Below are positions 24,061 to 30,981 of a DNA stretch of 40,650 nt, in pieces; the first letter of the stretch is position 1, and every line of letters begins with the position of its first letter. The notes below the pieces were generated by a model. It did no database searches and was not told the origin of the DNA. It was given only the letters and a program-made list of their open reading frames with translations. Source of the DNA: an uncultured Collinsella sp. (GTDB lineage Bacteria; Actinomycetota; Coriobacteriia; Coriobacteriales; Coriobacteriaceae); assembly GCA_900757205.1 (NCBI GenBank), contig CAAENA010000064.1, positions 1-40,650 of the forward strand, given 5' to 3'. The position numbers and the translations under genes were made by a program.

Positions 24061-25521
24061 TTAACGCACCTGAGCGACGTAAGCGACGTTGGTCGAGGAG
24101 ACCTTGTCCTCGAGCTGGACGCTCATGCGGGGATCGCCGGCGGTAGCGACGGTCAAATCGCCAGCCTCGACGTAGCCGAGCTCCTTAGCGGTCTCGATCG
24201 CCTTGACGATCGTGCCGTTGACGGTGCCCTGGGTAATCTCGGCCTGGTGCGGGATAACGCCCCAGTACATGATCATCTGCTGGACGGCCCACTCGTGGCG
24301 GGAGAACGCGCAGATCGGCATGTTGGGGCGGAAGTGCGAGATCAGGCGAGCGGTACGACCGGTGGTCGTCGGCACGGTGATGCACTTGGCGCCAACGGTG
24401 GTGGCCATGTTCACAGCGGACATACCCACAACGTTGTTGACGACGCGGGTGCCGTGAGCATCGGCCGGAACCTCGAGCGGAGCGTGGGCCGGGAGGTACT
24501 TCTCGGTCTCGAGAGCAATGCTGGCCTGCATCTTAACGGCCTCGACCGGGTACTTACCGGCAGCGGACTCGCCGGACAGCATGACGGCGTCGGTGCCGTC
24601 ATAAATGGCGTTAGCAACGTCGGCAACCTCGGCGCGCGTCGGGCGCGGGTTCTGCTGCATGGAGTCGAGCATCTGCGTAGCGGTGATGACGGGCTTGTAG
24701 GCCGCGTTGCACTTGGCGATGATCTCCTTCTGGATGTGCGGAACGAGCTCGGGCTTGATCTCGATGCCCAGGTCGCCACGGGCGACCATGATGCCGTCGG
24801 AAGCCTCGAGAATCTCGTCGAAGTTCTCGACGCCCAAGGCGCACTCGATCTTCGGGAAGATCGTCACGTGCTCGCCGCCGTTCTCGCGGCAAAGCTCGCG
24901 GATGCCGCGGACGGACTCGCCGTCACGGATGAAGGAAGCGGCGATGTAGTCGATGTTCTCGGTCAGGCCAAAGAGGATGTCCTGACGATCGCGCTCGGTG
25001 ATGGCGGGCAGCGAGATGTTGACGTTGGGCATGTTGACGCCCTTGCGCTCGCCGATCAGGCCGTCGTTCTTAACGACGCAGGTCATGTCCTGGCCACTGA
25101 CGGACTCGACCTCGAGGGCAACCAGGCCGTCATCGATCAGGATGAGGGAGCCCTTCTCGACCTCGGAGGGCAGAGCCAGGTAGTCGAGGGAGATGTGCTC
25201 AGCGGTGCCGTGGAAATCCTCGGACGTGGGCTGAGCGGTGACGACGATCTTATCGCCGGTCTTGACGGCAACCTTCTTGCCGTCGACCAGAAGGCCGGTG
25301 CGGACCTCGGGGCCCTTGGTGTCGAGCAGGATGCCGACAGGCAGACCGAGCTCCTTGGAAATACGGCGGACGCGCTCGATGCGACCGTGGTGCTCGTCGT
25401 AGGAGCCGTGCGAGAAGTTAAAACGGGCGACGTTCATGCCCGCCTTGATCATCTCGCGGATGGTCTCGTCGCTATCGCAGGCGGGACCCATGGTGCATAC
25501 AATCTTAGTGCGCTTGTACAT
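24061..25521 (-). CDS. pyk: Pyruvate kinase
   Basis: Pyruvate kinase makes pyruvate and ATP from phosphoenolpyruvate and ADP in glycolysis. The 486-aa protein shows KIVCTMGPACDSDETI at the N-terminus and NVARFNFSHGSYDEH with the ADP/substrate residues. LLDTKGPEVRTG marks the start of the B domain. The active-site signature EASDGIMVARGDLGIEI lies near residue 240, preceded by the catalytic lysine in FPKIEC, and a C-terminal allosteric-type domain follows. The last 90 residues are shorter than forms with an extra PEP-utiliser domain. The ATG has GGAGG upstream. It is monocistronic, with its own promoter and terminator. Confidence 0.97.
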   Translation of the reverse strand: MYKRTKIVCTMGPACDSDETIREMIKAGMNVARFNFSHGSYDEHHGRIERVRRISKELGLPVGILLDTKGPEVRTGLLVDGKKVAVKTGDKIVVTAQPTSEDFHGTAEHISLDYLALPSEVEKGSLILIDDGLVALEVESVSGQDMTCVVKNDGLIGERKGVNMPNVNISLPAITERDRQDILFGLTENIDYIAASFIRDGESVRGIRELCRENGGEHVTIFPKIECALGVENFDEILEASDGIMVARGDLGIEIKPELVPHIQKEIIAKCNAAYKPVITATQMLDSMQQNPRPTRAEVADVANAIYDGTDAVMLSGESAAGKYPVEAVKMQASIALETEKYLPAHAPLEVPADAHGTRVVNNVVGMSAVNMATTVGAKCITVPTTTGRTARLISHFRPNMPICAFSRHEWAVQQMIMYWGVIPHQAEITQGTVNGTIVKAIETAKELGYVEAGDLTVATAGDPRMSVQLEDKVSSTNVAYVAQVR

Positions 25522-25584
25522 TCAGACCTCCATCTGACATCGTCTTGCGCTGATAGATAAACCATAAGAAATAAAACCGAGATG

Positions 25585-25590
25585 ATTATA
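25585..25590 (-). promoter_or_regulatory. -10 element of the pyruvate kinase promoter
   Basis: A perfect TATAAT on the minus strand lies about 65 bp before the pyk start codon. No good -35 box is seen at 17 bp, so the hexamer alone supports this call. Confidence 0.5.
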
Positions 25591-25815
25591 ACGAAATGCC
25601 GACCGAATACCCCAAAAAATCGACCGTATGCCGAAATGGAAGTTCATTTTTTGCGGGAAAAACGGTATATGGAAAATCTTTACCAACCACTCCAACCGCT
25701 GCTATCTGGGCGATATGTCAGTTTGGCGATGTGCCGAAGAAAAAACGTTTTACCAATGTTGAGCATCACACGGTCTGCACCGTTGCGTGCGGACCATATT
25801 TCCAAACCGATTGTT
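25591..25815. other. Shared upstream region between pyk and the P-type ATPase
   Basis: About 225 bp of lower GC content between divergent genes. Short frames are present but lack ribosome binding sites. ACGGTATATGGAAA and GACCATATTTCC-like words recur loosely, but I could not define a clear operator. Confidence 0.3.
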
Positions 25816-25845
25816 TTGGCTAGACGCGTCGCTTTGGGGTACCAT
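25816..25845 (+). promoter_or_regulatory. Likely promoter of the P-type ATPase leader RNA
   Basis: TTGGCT (25816-25821) and TACCAT (25840-25845) are 18 bp apart. The expected start site, near 25852, falls only a few bases before the first leader hairpin at 25855, which supports both calls. Confidence 0.45.
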
Positions 25846-25854
25846 AGCTCCACT

Positions 25855-25956
25855 ATCAACTGCCGCTCAGCACGGCAGCCTTGATGAGCCCTTGCCCTTC
25901 TCCTGGGAATTATGATCGGGCATCAATCTGCTGAGTGGCCCGAATCCCAGGAGGGG
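25855..25956 (+). promoter_or_regulatory. Structured 5' leader with kissing-hairpin potential (riboswitch candidate)
   Basis: Hairpin 1 pairs 25855-25865 with 25873-25885 (two-base bulge) and has the 7-nt loop CTCAGCA (25866-25872). Hairpin 2 pairs CTCCTGGGA (25900-25908) with TCCCAGGAG (25945-25953) and CGGGC (25917-25921) with GCCCG (25938-25942). Its 16-nt apical loop contains TGCTGAG (25929-25935), the exact complement of loop 1. The 3' arm of hairpin 2 contains the AGGAG of the ribosome binding site for the ATG at 25964. An alternative pairing TTGATG (25881-25886) with CATCAA (25921-25926) would break hairpin 1. This looks like a ligand- or ion-controlled translational switch, but the class is not recognised. 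Confidence 0.65.
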
Positions 25957-25963
25957 ACTCTAT

Positions 25964-28645
25964 ATGCAAAAGGAATACCTGTCCGCCGCGGCGGAGGTGC
26001 TCAGCGACCAAGGTGTCGATGAGAACCTCGGCCTGAGCAACGACGAGGCGTCTTCGCGCCTTGCCAAGACAGGCCCTAACAAGCTCGAGGAAGCCGAGAA
26101 GACGCCGCTGTGGAAGCGTTTCTTTGAGCAGATGGCCGACCCCATGGTCATCATGCTGATCGTTGCCGCCGTCATCAGTGCGCTCACGGGCATGGTCAAG
26201 GGCGAGCCCGACTTTGCCGATGTTGCCATCATCATGTTCGTCGTTATCGTCAACTCGGTGCTGGGCGTGGTCCAGGAAGCCAAGAGCGAGGAGGCCCTCG
26301 AGGCCCTGCAGGAGATGAGTGCGGCGCAGTCCAAGGTGCTGCGCGACGGCAAGCTCGTGCACCTGCCGAGCGCCGAGCTCGTGCCCGGCGACGTGATCAT
26401 GCTCGAGGCGGGCGACTCCGTCCCGGCCGACTGCCGCGTGCTCGAGAGCGCCACGATGAAGATCGAAGAGGCCGCGCTCACCGGCGAGTCCGTGCCCGTA
26501 GAGAAGCACGCCAACGTGATCGAGCTTGCCGCGGGCACCGATGACGTGCCGCTCGGCGACCGCAAGAACATGTGCTACATGGGTTCCACCGTGGTATACG
26601 GCCGTGGCCGCGCCGTCGTGGTCGGCACCGGCATGAACACCGAGATGGGTAAGATCGCCGGCGCCCTGGCCGAGGCCAAGGAAGAGCTCACGCCGCTGCA
26701 GGTGAAGCTCGCCGAGCTCAGCCGCATCCTTACCATTATGGTGATCGTCATCTGCGTCGTGATCTTTGGCGTTGACATCCTCCGCCACGGCGTGGGCAAT
26801 GTCCTCACCGACCCGACTGCCCTGCTCGACACCTTTATGGTCGCCGTCTCGCTTGCCGTCGCCGCCATTCCCGAGGGCCTGGTCGCCGTCGTGACCATCG
26901 TCCTTTCGCTCGGCGTGACCAAGATGGCCAAGCGCCAGGCGATTATCCGCAAGCTCTCTGCCGTCGAGACCCTTGGCTGCACGCAGACCATCTGCTCCGA
27001 CAAGACCGGTACCCTTACCCAGAACAAGATGACCGTCGTCAAGCACGAGCTCGCTGCGCCCAAGGAGAAGTTCCTGGCCGGCATGGCGCTGTGCTCCGAT
27101 GCTCAGTGGGACGAGGAGCTGGGCGAGGCCGTGGGCGAGCCGACTGAGTGCGCGCTCGTCAACGACGCCGGCAAGGCGGGCCTCACTGGCCTGACTGCCG
27201 AGCATCCGCGCGTGGGCGAGGCCCCGTTTGACTCGGGCCGCAAGATGATGTCCGTGGTCGTCGAGACCCTGGATGGCGAGTACGAGCAGTACACCAAGGG
27301 TGCGCCCGACGTGGTGATCGGCCTGTGCACCCATATCTACGAGGGCGATAAGGTCGTCCCCCTGACCGAGGAGCGCCGCGCCGAGCTCGTGGCGGCCAAC
27401 AAGGCCATGGCCGACGAGGCCCTGCGCGTACTGGCGCTGGCAAGCCGCACCTACACCGAGGTTCCCGACGACTGCAGCCCCGCTGCGCTCGAGCATGACC
27501 TGGTCTTCTGTGGCCTGTCCGGCATGATCGACCCGGTCCGTCCCGAGGTGGCCGACGCTATCCACGAGGCGCACGACGCCGGTATCCGCACCGTCATGAT
27601 CACGGGCGACCACATCGACACCGCCGTGGCCATCGCCAAGCAGCTGGGCATCGTCGCCGATCGCAGCCAGGCCATCACCGGTGCCGACCTCGATCGCATG
27701 AGCGACGAGGAACTCGACGCGCACATCGAGGACTACGGCGTGTACGCCCGCGTCCAGCCCGAGCACAAGACACGCATCGTCGAGGCCTGGAAGTCGCGCG
27801 ACCAGATCGTGGCCATGACGGGCGACGGCGTCAACGACGCCCCGTCCATCAAGCGCGCCGACATTGGCGTTGGTATGGGCATCACCGGTACCGACGTCAC
27901 CAAGAACGTCGCCGACATGGTACTTGCCGATGACAACTTCGCTACCATCATCGGCGCCTGCGAAGAGGGTCGTCGCATCTACGACAACATCCGCAAGGTC
28001 ATCCAGTTCCTGCTTTCGGCCAACCTTGCCGAGGTGTTCTCGGTGTTTATCGCCACGCTCATCGGCTTTACCATCTTCCAGCCGGTGCAGCTGCTGTGGG
28101 TGAACCTGGTCACCGACTGCTTCCCCGCGCTCGCGCTGGGCATGGAGGATGCCGAGGGCGACATCATGAAGCGCAAGCCGCGCAACGCCAAGGACGGTGT
28201 CTTTGCCGGACATATGGGTCTGGACTGCGTGGTCCAGGGCCTAATCATCACCGCGCTGGTGCTGGCGAGCTTCTTTGTGGGCGTGTACTTTGACATGGGC
28301 TACATCCACATCGCCGATATGATCGCCGGCAATGCCGACGAGGAAGGCGTGATGATGGCGTTCATCACGCTCAACATGGTCGAGATTTTCCACTGCTTCA
28401 ATATGCGCAGCCGTCGTGCGTCGCTGTTCACCATGAAGAAGCAGAACAAGTGGCTGTGGGCTTCCGCCGCGCTGGCACTGGTGCTGACGGTGATCGTGAC
28501 CGTGCAGCCGACGCTTGCCGAGATGTTCTTTGGCCCCGTGACGCTTGAGCTCAAGGGCGTTGTCGCTGCCCTGGGCCTGGCCTTCCTGATCATCCCGCTG
28601 ATGGAGATCTACAAGGCGATCATGCGCGCGGTCGAGAAGGAGTAG
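25964..28645 (+). CDS. P-type ATPase, Ca2+-ATPase (type II) like
   Basis: An 893-aa membrane pump that exports a cation, most likely Ca2+, using ATP. The order is an N-terminal cation-ATPase domain, an actuator domain with LTGESVPVEK near residue 175, and the phosphorylated Asp346 in CSDKTGTLT. The nucleotide-binding domain has KGAPDVVI, and the hinge has TGDGVNDAPSIKRADIGVGMG near 625. Transport-site residues match SERCA: VAAIPEGL in M4 (Glu), NLAE in M5 (Asn and Glu), and NLVTD in M6 (Asn, Thr, Asp). Having all of these argues for a two-site SERCA-like rather than a one-site pump; other divalent ions remain possible. ATG 25964 follows AGGAGGGG, which is buried in the leader hairpin. A strong terminator follows the gene. 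Confidence 0.93.
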   Translation: MQKEYLSAAAEVLSDQGVDENLGLSNDEASSRLAKTGPNKLEEAEKTPLWKRFFEQMADPMVIMLIVAAVISALTGMVKGEPDFADVAIIMFVVIVNSVLGVVQEAKSEEALEALQEMSAAQSKVLRDGKLVHLPSAELVPGDVIMLEAGDSVPADCRVLESATMKIEEAALTGESVPVEKHANVIELAAGTDDVPLGDRKNMCYMGSTVVYGRGRAVVVGTGMNTEMGKIAGALAEAKEELTPLQVKLAELSRILTIMVIVICVVIFGVDILRHGVGNVLTDPTALLDTFMVAVSLAVAAIPEGLVAVVTIVLSLGVTKMAKRQAIIRKLSAVETLGCTQTICSDKTGTLTQNKMTVVKHELAAPKEKFLAGMALCSDAQWDEELGEAVGEPTECALVNDAGKAGLTGLTAEHPRVGEAPFDSGRKMMSVVVETLDGEYEQYTKGAPDVVIGLCTHIYEGDKVVPLTEERRAELVAANKAMADEALRVLALASRTYTEVPDDCSPAALEHDLVFCGLSGMIDPVRPEVADAIHEAHDAGIRTVMITGDHIDTAVAIAKQLGIVADRSQAITGADLDRMSDEELDAHIEDYGVYARVQPEHKTRIVEAWKSRDQIVAMTGDGVNDAPSIKRADIGVGMGITGTDVTKNVADMVLADDNFATIIGACEEGRRIYDNIRKVIQFLLSANLAEVFSVFIATLIGFTIFQPVQLLWVNLVTDCFPALALGMEDAEGDIMKRKPRNAKDGVFAGHMGLDCVVQGLIITALVLASFFVGVYFDMGYIHIADMIAGNADEEGVMMAFITLNMVEIFHCFNMRSRRASLFTMKKQNKWLWASAALALVLTVIVTVQPTLAEMFFGPVTLELKGVVAALGLAFLIIPLMEIYKAIMRAVEKE

Positions 28646-28668
28646 GTCGAAAGGCCATCCTTCCCACC

Positions 28669-28759
28669 GGCCCGACCGCCTGCGGGGTTTCTTCCTCGCT
28701 GGTCCTCGCGCTTCGCGCTGCGGGATCGCTCGGAAGAAACCCCTCCCGGCGGGCGGGCC
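28669..28759. repeat. Large palindromic element (family A, second copy)
   Basis: Outer arms 28669-28680 and 28748-28759 pair with one mismatch. A perfect 12-bp stem GGGGTTTCTTCC/GGAAGAAACCCC (28684-28695, 28732-28743) lies inside, and an inner GCGC-TTC-GCGC core follows. The TGCGGGGTTT start of the second stem and the CTTCGCG...CTGCGGGAT core match the element after pheT. It begins 23 bp after the ATPase stop. Confidence 0.85.
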
Positions 28760-28801
28760 TTCGGATAACCTCTCGGGACCATTGGCTGAGGGAAAGTTTG
28801 T

Positions 28802-28835
28802 GAGCTGGTCGGGCTTTGCCCGGCCAGCTCTTTTT
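28802..28835 (+). terminator. Intrinsic terminator before rsgA
   Basis: A 13-bp stem (28802-28814 with 28818-28830, one wobble) with a TTT loop is followed by five T residues. It ends the P-type ATPase transcript about 50 bp before the rsgA start, so rsgA probably has its own promoter (TAAAAT at 28840-28845 is a possible -10). Confidence 0.9.
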
Positions 28836-28883
28836 GATTTAAAATACCTGCTCAGTTGTGTGGTTTTGTGCTGGGAGGCATCT

Positions 28884-30068
28884 GTGGGCAAGGCTAAGGC
28901 TAAAGCGAAGAAAAAGACGACGGGGGCGCGGGCTAAGCGCGATCGTCGTCGGAAGCTCGCGACCGAACCCCCTGCATCTGCTGAGGAGTTGCTGGCGAGT
29001 GTACCGGGGCTTGACGCGCTGCAGGATGTTCCGGCGTTTGATGACCTGCCGGTCGATGAAGCTCAGCAGGCTGCCTTTGATGATTTCTGCGCACATGCCG
29101 AGGAGCCCGAGCAGATGCAACTTGGCGCCGTGGTGCGCTTGGATCGTGGGTTTCCGCTGGTGGCGACTGCCGACGATACCTTCCGCGCCGAGCATGCCGT
29201 GGGATTTGCCAAGTCGCGCGGTGGGGACGAGGTCCTGCTGCCTGCCGTGGGCGATCGTGTGGCGGTGCGCCGCGCTCCCGGGCACGATATGGGCGTGATT
29301 GAATGCGTGCTGCCGCGCCGTACGAGCTTTGAGCGTTGGCGCGGCCGTGCCCGCGGAGAGCGCCAGGTGCTCTGCTCCAACGTGGATAGCGTGCTAATCG
29401 TGCAGGCGCTCGGTGCCGGTGAGGTGCTGCTCGACCGCGTGGCGCGCTCGCTGGTGTTGGCGCTCGACTGCGATGCCGAGCCGGTGGTGGTACTCACCAA
29501 AGCTGATCGCTGCGATGCCGAGGAGCTCGAGCGCGATCTGGACCGCGTGCGCCGCCTGGTGGGTCCGGACGTGCGCGTGATCGTGACGTCCTCTGCCGAG
29601 GGCCGCGGCCTGGACGAGGTCCGTGCCTGCGTGCCCGCCGGGAGCTGCGCCATGATTCTGGGCGAGTCGGGTGCCGGCAAGTCGACGCTGCTCAATGCGC
29701 TGCTGGGCCACGATACGTTGGCGACCGGCGGTGTGCGCGAACGCGACGATCAGGGCCGTCACACTACCGTCGCGCGCGTGATGGTGGCACTGCCGGGCGA
29801 CGCCGGCGTGATCGCCGATGCCCCGGGCCTGCGCAGCCTGCCGCTCGTGGGTCACGAGCGGGGTCTGGCGCGCGCTTTCCCCGAGATTGTCGAGGCATCG
29901 CGCGCGTGCCGGTTTGGCGATTGCACGCATACCCATGAGCCGGGCTGCGCCGTTCGCGAGGCCGAGGACGCCGGGCAGATCGATAGCCTGCGTCTGGAAA
30001 CGTTCCAAAACCTGGCGTCATCCATGCGCGTGAGCGCTCAAATGCTCGATCCCGATGTCCATCTGTAA
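28884..30068 (+). CDS. rsgA: Ribosome small-subunit-dependent GTPase A
   Basis: RsgA (YjeQ) is a circularly permuted GTPase that checks 30S subunit maturation. The 394-aa product begins with a basic Lys/Arg tail (MGKAKAKAKKKTTGARAKRDRRRK), then an OB-fold (about 75-140). The permuted G-domain runs G4 LTKAD (about 205), then G1 GESGAGKSTLLNALLG (about 262) and G3 DAPGLR (about 313). A C-terminal zinc knuckle CRFGDCTHTHEPGC (about 343-356) follows. The first 70 residues are longer and more acidic than in common homologues. GTG 28884 is chosen because GGGAGG lies five bases upstream; the frame is open further upstream but that region is the terminator. Confidence 0.93.
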   Translation: MGKAKAKAKKKTTGARAKRDRRRKLATEPPASAEELLASVPGLDALQDVPAFDDLPVDEAQQAAFDDFCAHAEEPEQMQLGAVVRLDRGFPLVATADDTFRAEHAVGFAKSRGGDEVLLPAVGDRVAVRRAPGHDMGVIECVLPRRTSFERWRGRARGERQVLCSNVDSVLIVQALGAGEVLLDRVARSLVLALDCDAEPVVVLTKADRCDAEELERDLDRVRRLVGPDVRVIVTSSAEGRGLDEVRACVPAGSCAMILGESGAGKSTLLNALLGHDTLATGGVRERDDQGRHTTVARVMVALPGDAGVIADAPGLRSLPLVGHERGLARAFPEIVEASRACRFGDCTHTHEPGCAVREAEDAGQIDSLRLETFQNLASSMRVSAQMLDPDVHL

Positions 30069-30086
30069 TTGATTTTTCCTATGACA

Positions 30087-30121
30087 GCCGTCTCCCAACT
30101 GTTCGGGAGACGGCTTTTTTT
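30087..30121 (+). terminator. Terminator after rsgA
   Basis: A perfect 11-bp stem AGCCGTCTCCC/GGGAGACGGCT (30087-30097, 30106-30116) is followed by seven T residues. Confidence 0.95.
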
Positions 30122-30150
30122 GCTGCGGAAAAGCTTCGAAACATACAGTT

Positions 30151-30211
30151 TGCTGACGTGCTGACCAAAACCTTGCCACGAGCTTGACGGGCTGGTCAGC
30201 TTTTGGTCAGC
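30151..30211. promoter_or_regulatory. TGGTCAGC/GCTGACC boxes upstream of the Tad operon
   Basis: GCTGACCAAAA (30160-30170) and TTTTGGTCAGC (30201-30211) form a perfect 11-bp inverted repeat. Another TGGTCAGC begins at 30193, 11 bp before the copy at 30204, and a related TGCTGACG lies at 30151. One DNA turn between the two direct copies suggests cooperative binding of a regulator of pilus expression. Confidence 0.55.
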
Positions 30212-30213
30212 GA

Positions 30214-30247
30214 TTGGTTTGACATCGAAAACCAAGATTGCGATTGC
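30214..30247 (+). promoter_or_regulatory. Possible Tad operon promoter
   Basis: A perfect -35 TTGACA (30219-30224) lies within a small dyad TTGGTTT...AAACCAA (30214-30220, 30229-30235). At 17 bp the -10 position reads GATTGC, a poor match, so the promoter may need an activator or be misplaced. Confidence 0.4.
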
Positions 30248-30321
30248 GCCGCTTTGCACTCTGACCGCTCAGACAATGGTGGTACGGGCATTCGCCCGGC
30301 ACTGCCATGAGAGGAGCGGCC

Positions 30322-30981
30322 GTGAACAAGAGCAAGCGCATCGCCATCAGTCTGGTCGCGGGCGTGCTCGCTGCTCTGCTCTGCATGGTTTACGGCTCGT
30401 CGATCCGCTCGCAAGCCGAACAGGTCCAGGCTGAGACCTTGGCCAAGTACGGTGGCGATCGCGTCGAGGTTTGCGTCGCGGCGCGCGATATCGATGTGGG
30501 CGAGACCCTCGATGAGACCAATGTCATAACCCAGGAATGGCTGACGAGCCTGCTGCCGCGTGACGCAGCGACCGAGCTGCGCCAGGTGCGCGGCGACGTG
30601 ACGACTTCGCGTATTCCCAAAAACGTCGTGATCTGCAATGTCTACACCAAGGCCGAGAGCCGCAAGCTCGAGGTGCCTAAGGGCAAGGTTGCCGTTTCGG
30701 TGGCGGTCGATGCCGAGCACTCGGTCGGCGGTGCCACGGGCGTGGGCAGCTACGTGGACGTGTACGTGCAAAAGGACGGCGTGACCGATCGGCTGTGCGG
30801 CGCGCACGTGATCGATACCAGTGAGGATTCCGGTGCCACGCGCGAGGGCAAGATCGAATGGGTGACGCTGGCGGCTGACCCCGAAGACGTCAAGGAACTG
30901 CTGGGAGCCTCGGGCAAGGGAACGGTCAGCTTGACGATTCCCGCCACGGCGCGCGGCAAAAAGAGCGGAGGCGACGAGTGA
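30322..30981 (+). CDS. cpaB: Flp pilus assembly protein CpaB (RcpC-like), SAF domain
   Basis: A 219-aa protein with one N-terminal membrane anchor (about residues 8-25) and a SAF domain (about 50-115: VCVAARDIDVGETLDETNVITQEW). Then comes the RcpC/CpaB region KGKVAVSVAVDAEHSVGGATGVGSYVDVYV. CpaB helps organise the extracytoplasmic part of Tad pilus machines; in this Gram-positive no outer-membrane secretin is expected. GTG 30322 is chosen because GAGGAG lies six bases upstream, while ATG 30307 has no site. Its TGA overlaps the next gene's ATG (TGATG). It is the first gene of the Tad operon. Confidence 0.85.
   Translation: MNKSKRIAISLVAGVLAALLCMVYGSSIRSQAEQVQAETLAKYGGDRVEVCVAARDIDVGETLDETNVITQEWLTSLLPRDAATELRQVRGDVTTSRIPKNVVICNVYTKAESRKLEVPKGKVAVSVAVDAEHSVGGATGVGSYVDVYVQKDGVTDRLCGAHVIDTSEDSGATREGKIEWVTLAADPEDVKELLGASGKGTVSLTIPATARGKKSGGDE

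Noticed and set aside
23869..25560. 563-codon plus-strand frame across pyruvate kinase
   Set aside because: Antisense shadow of a fully conserved pyruvate kinase; it has no ribosome binding site and starts in AT-rich intergenic DNA.
25910..28213. 767-codon minus-strand frame opposite the P-type ATPase
   Set aside because: A shadow of strong codon bias: the product is His/Asp/Gly-rich without recognisable domains, while the plus strand encodes a complete P-type ATPase.
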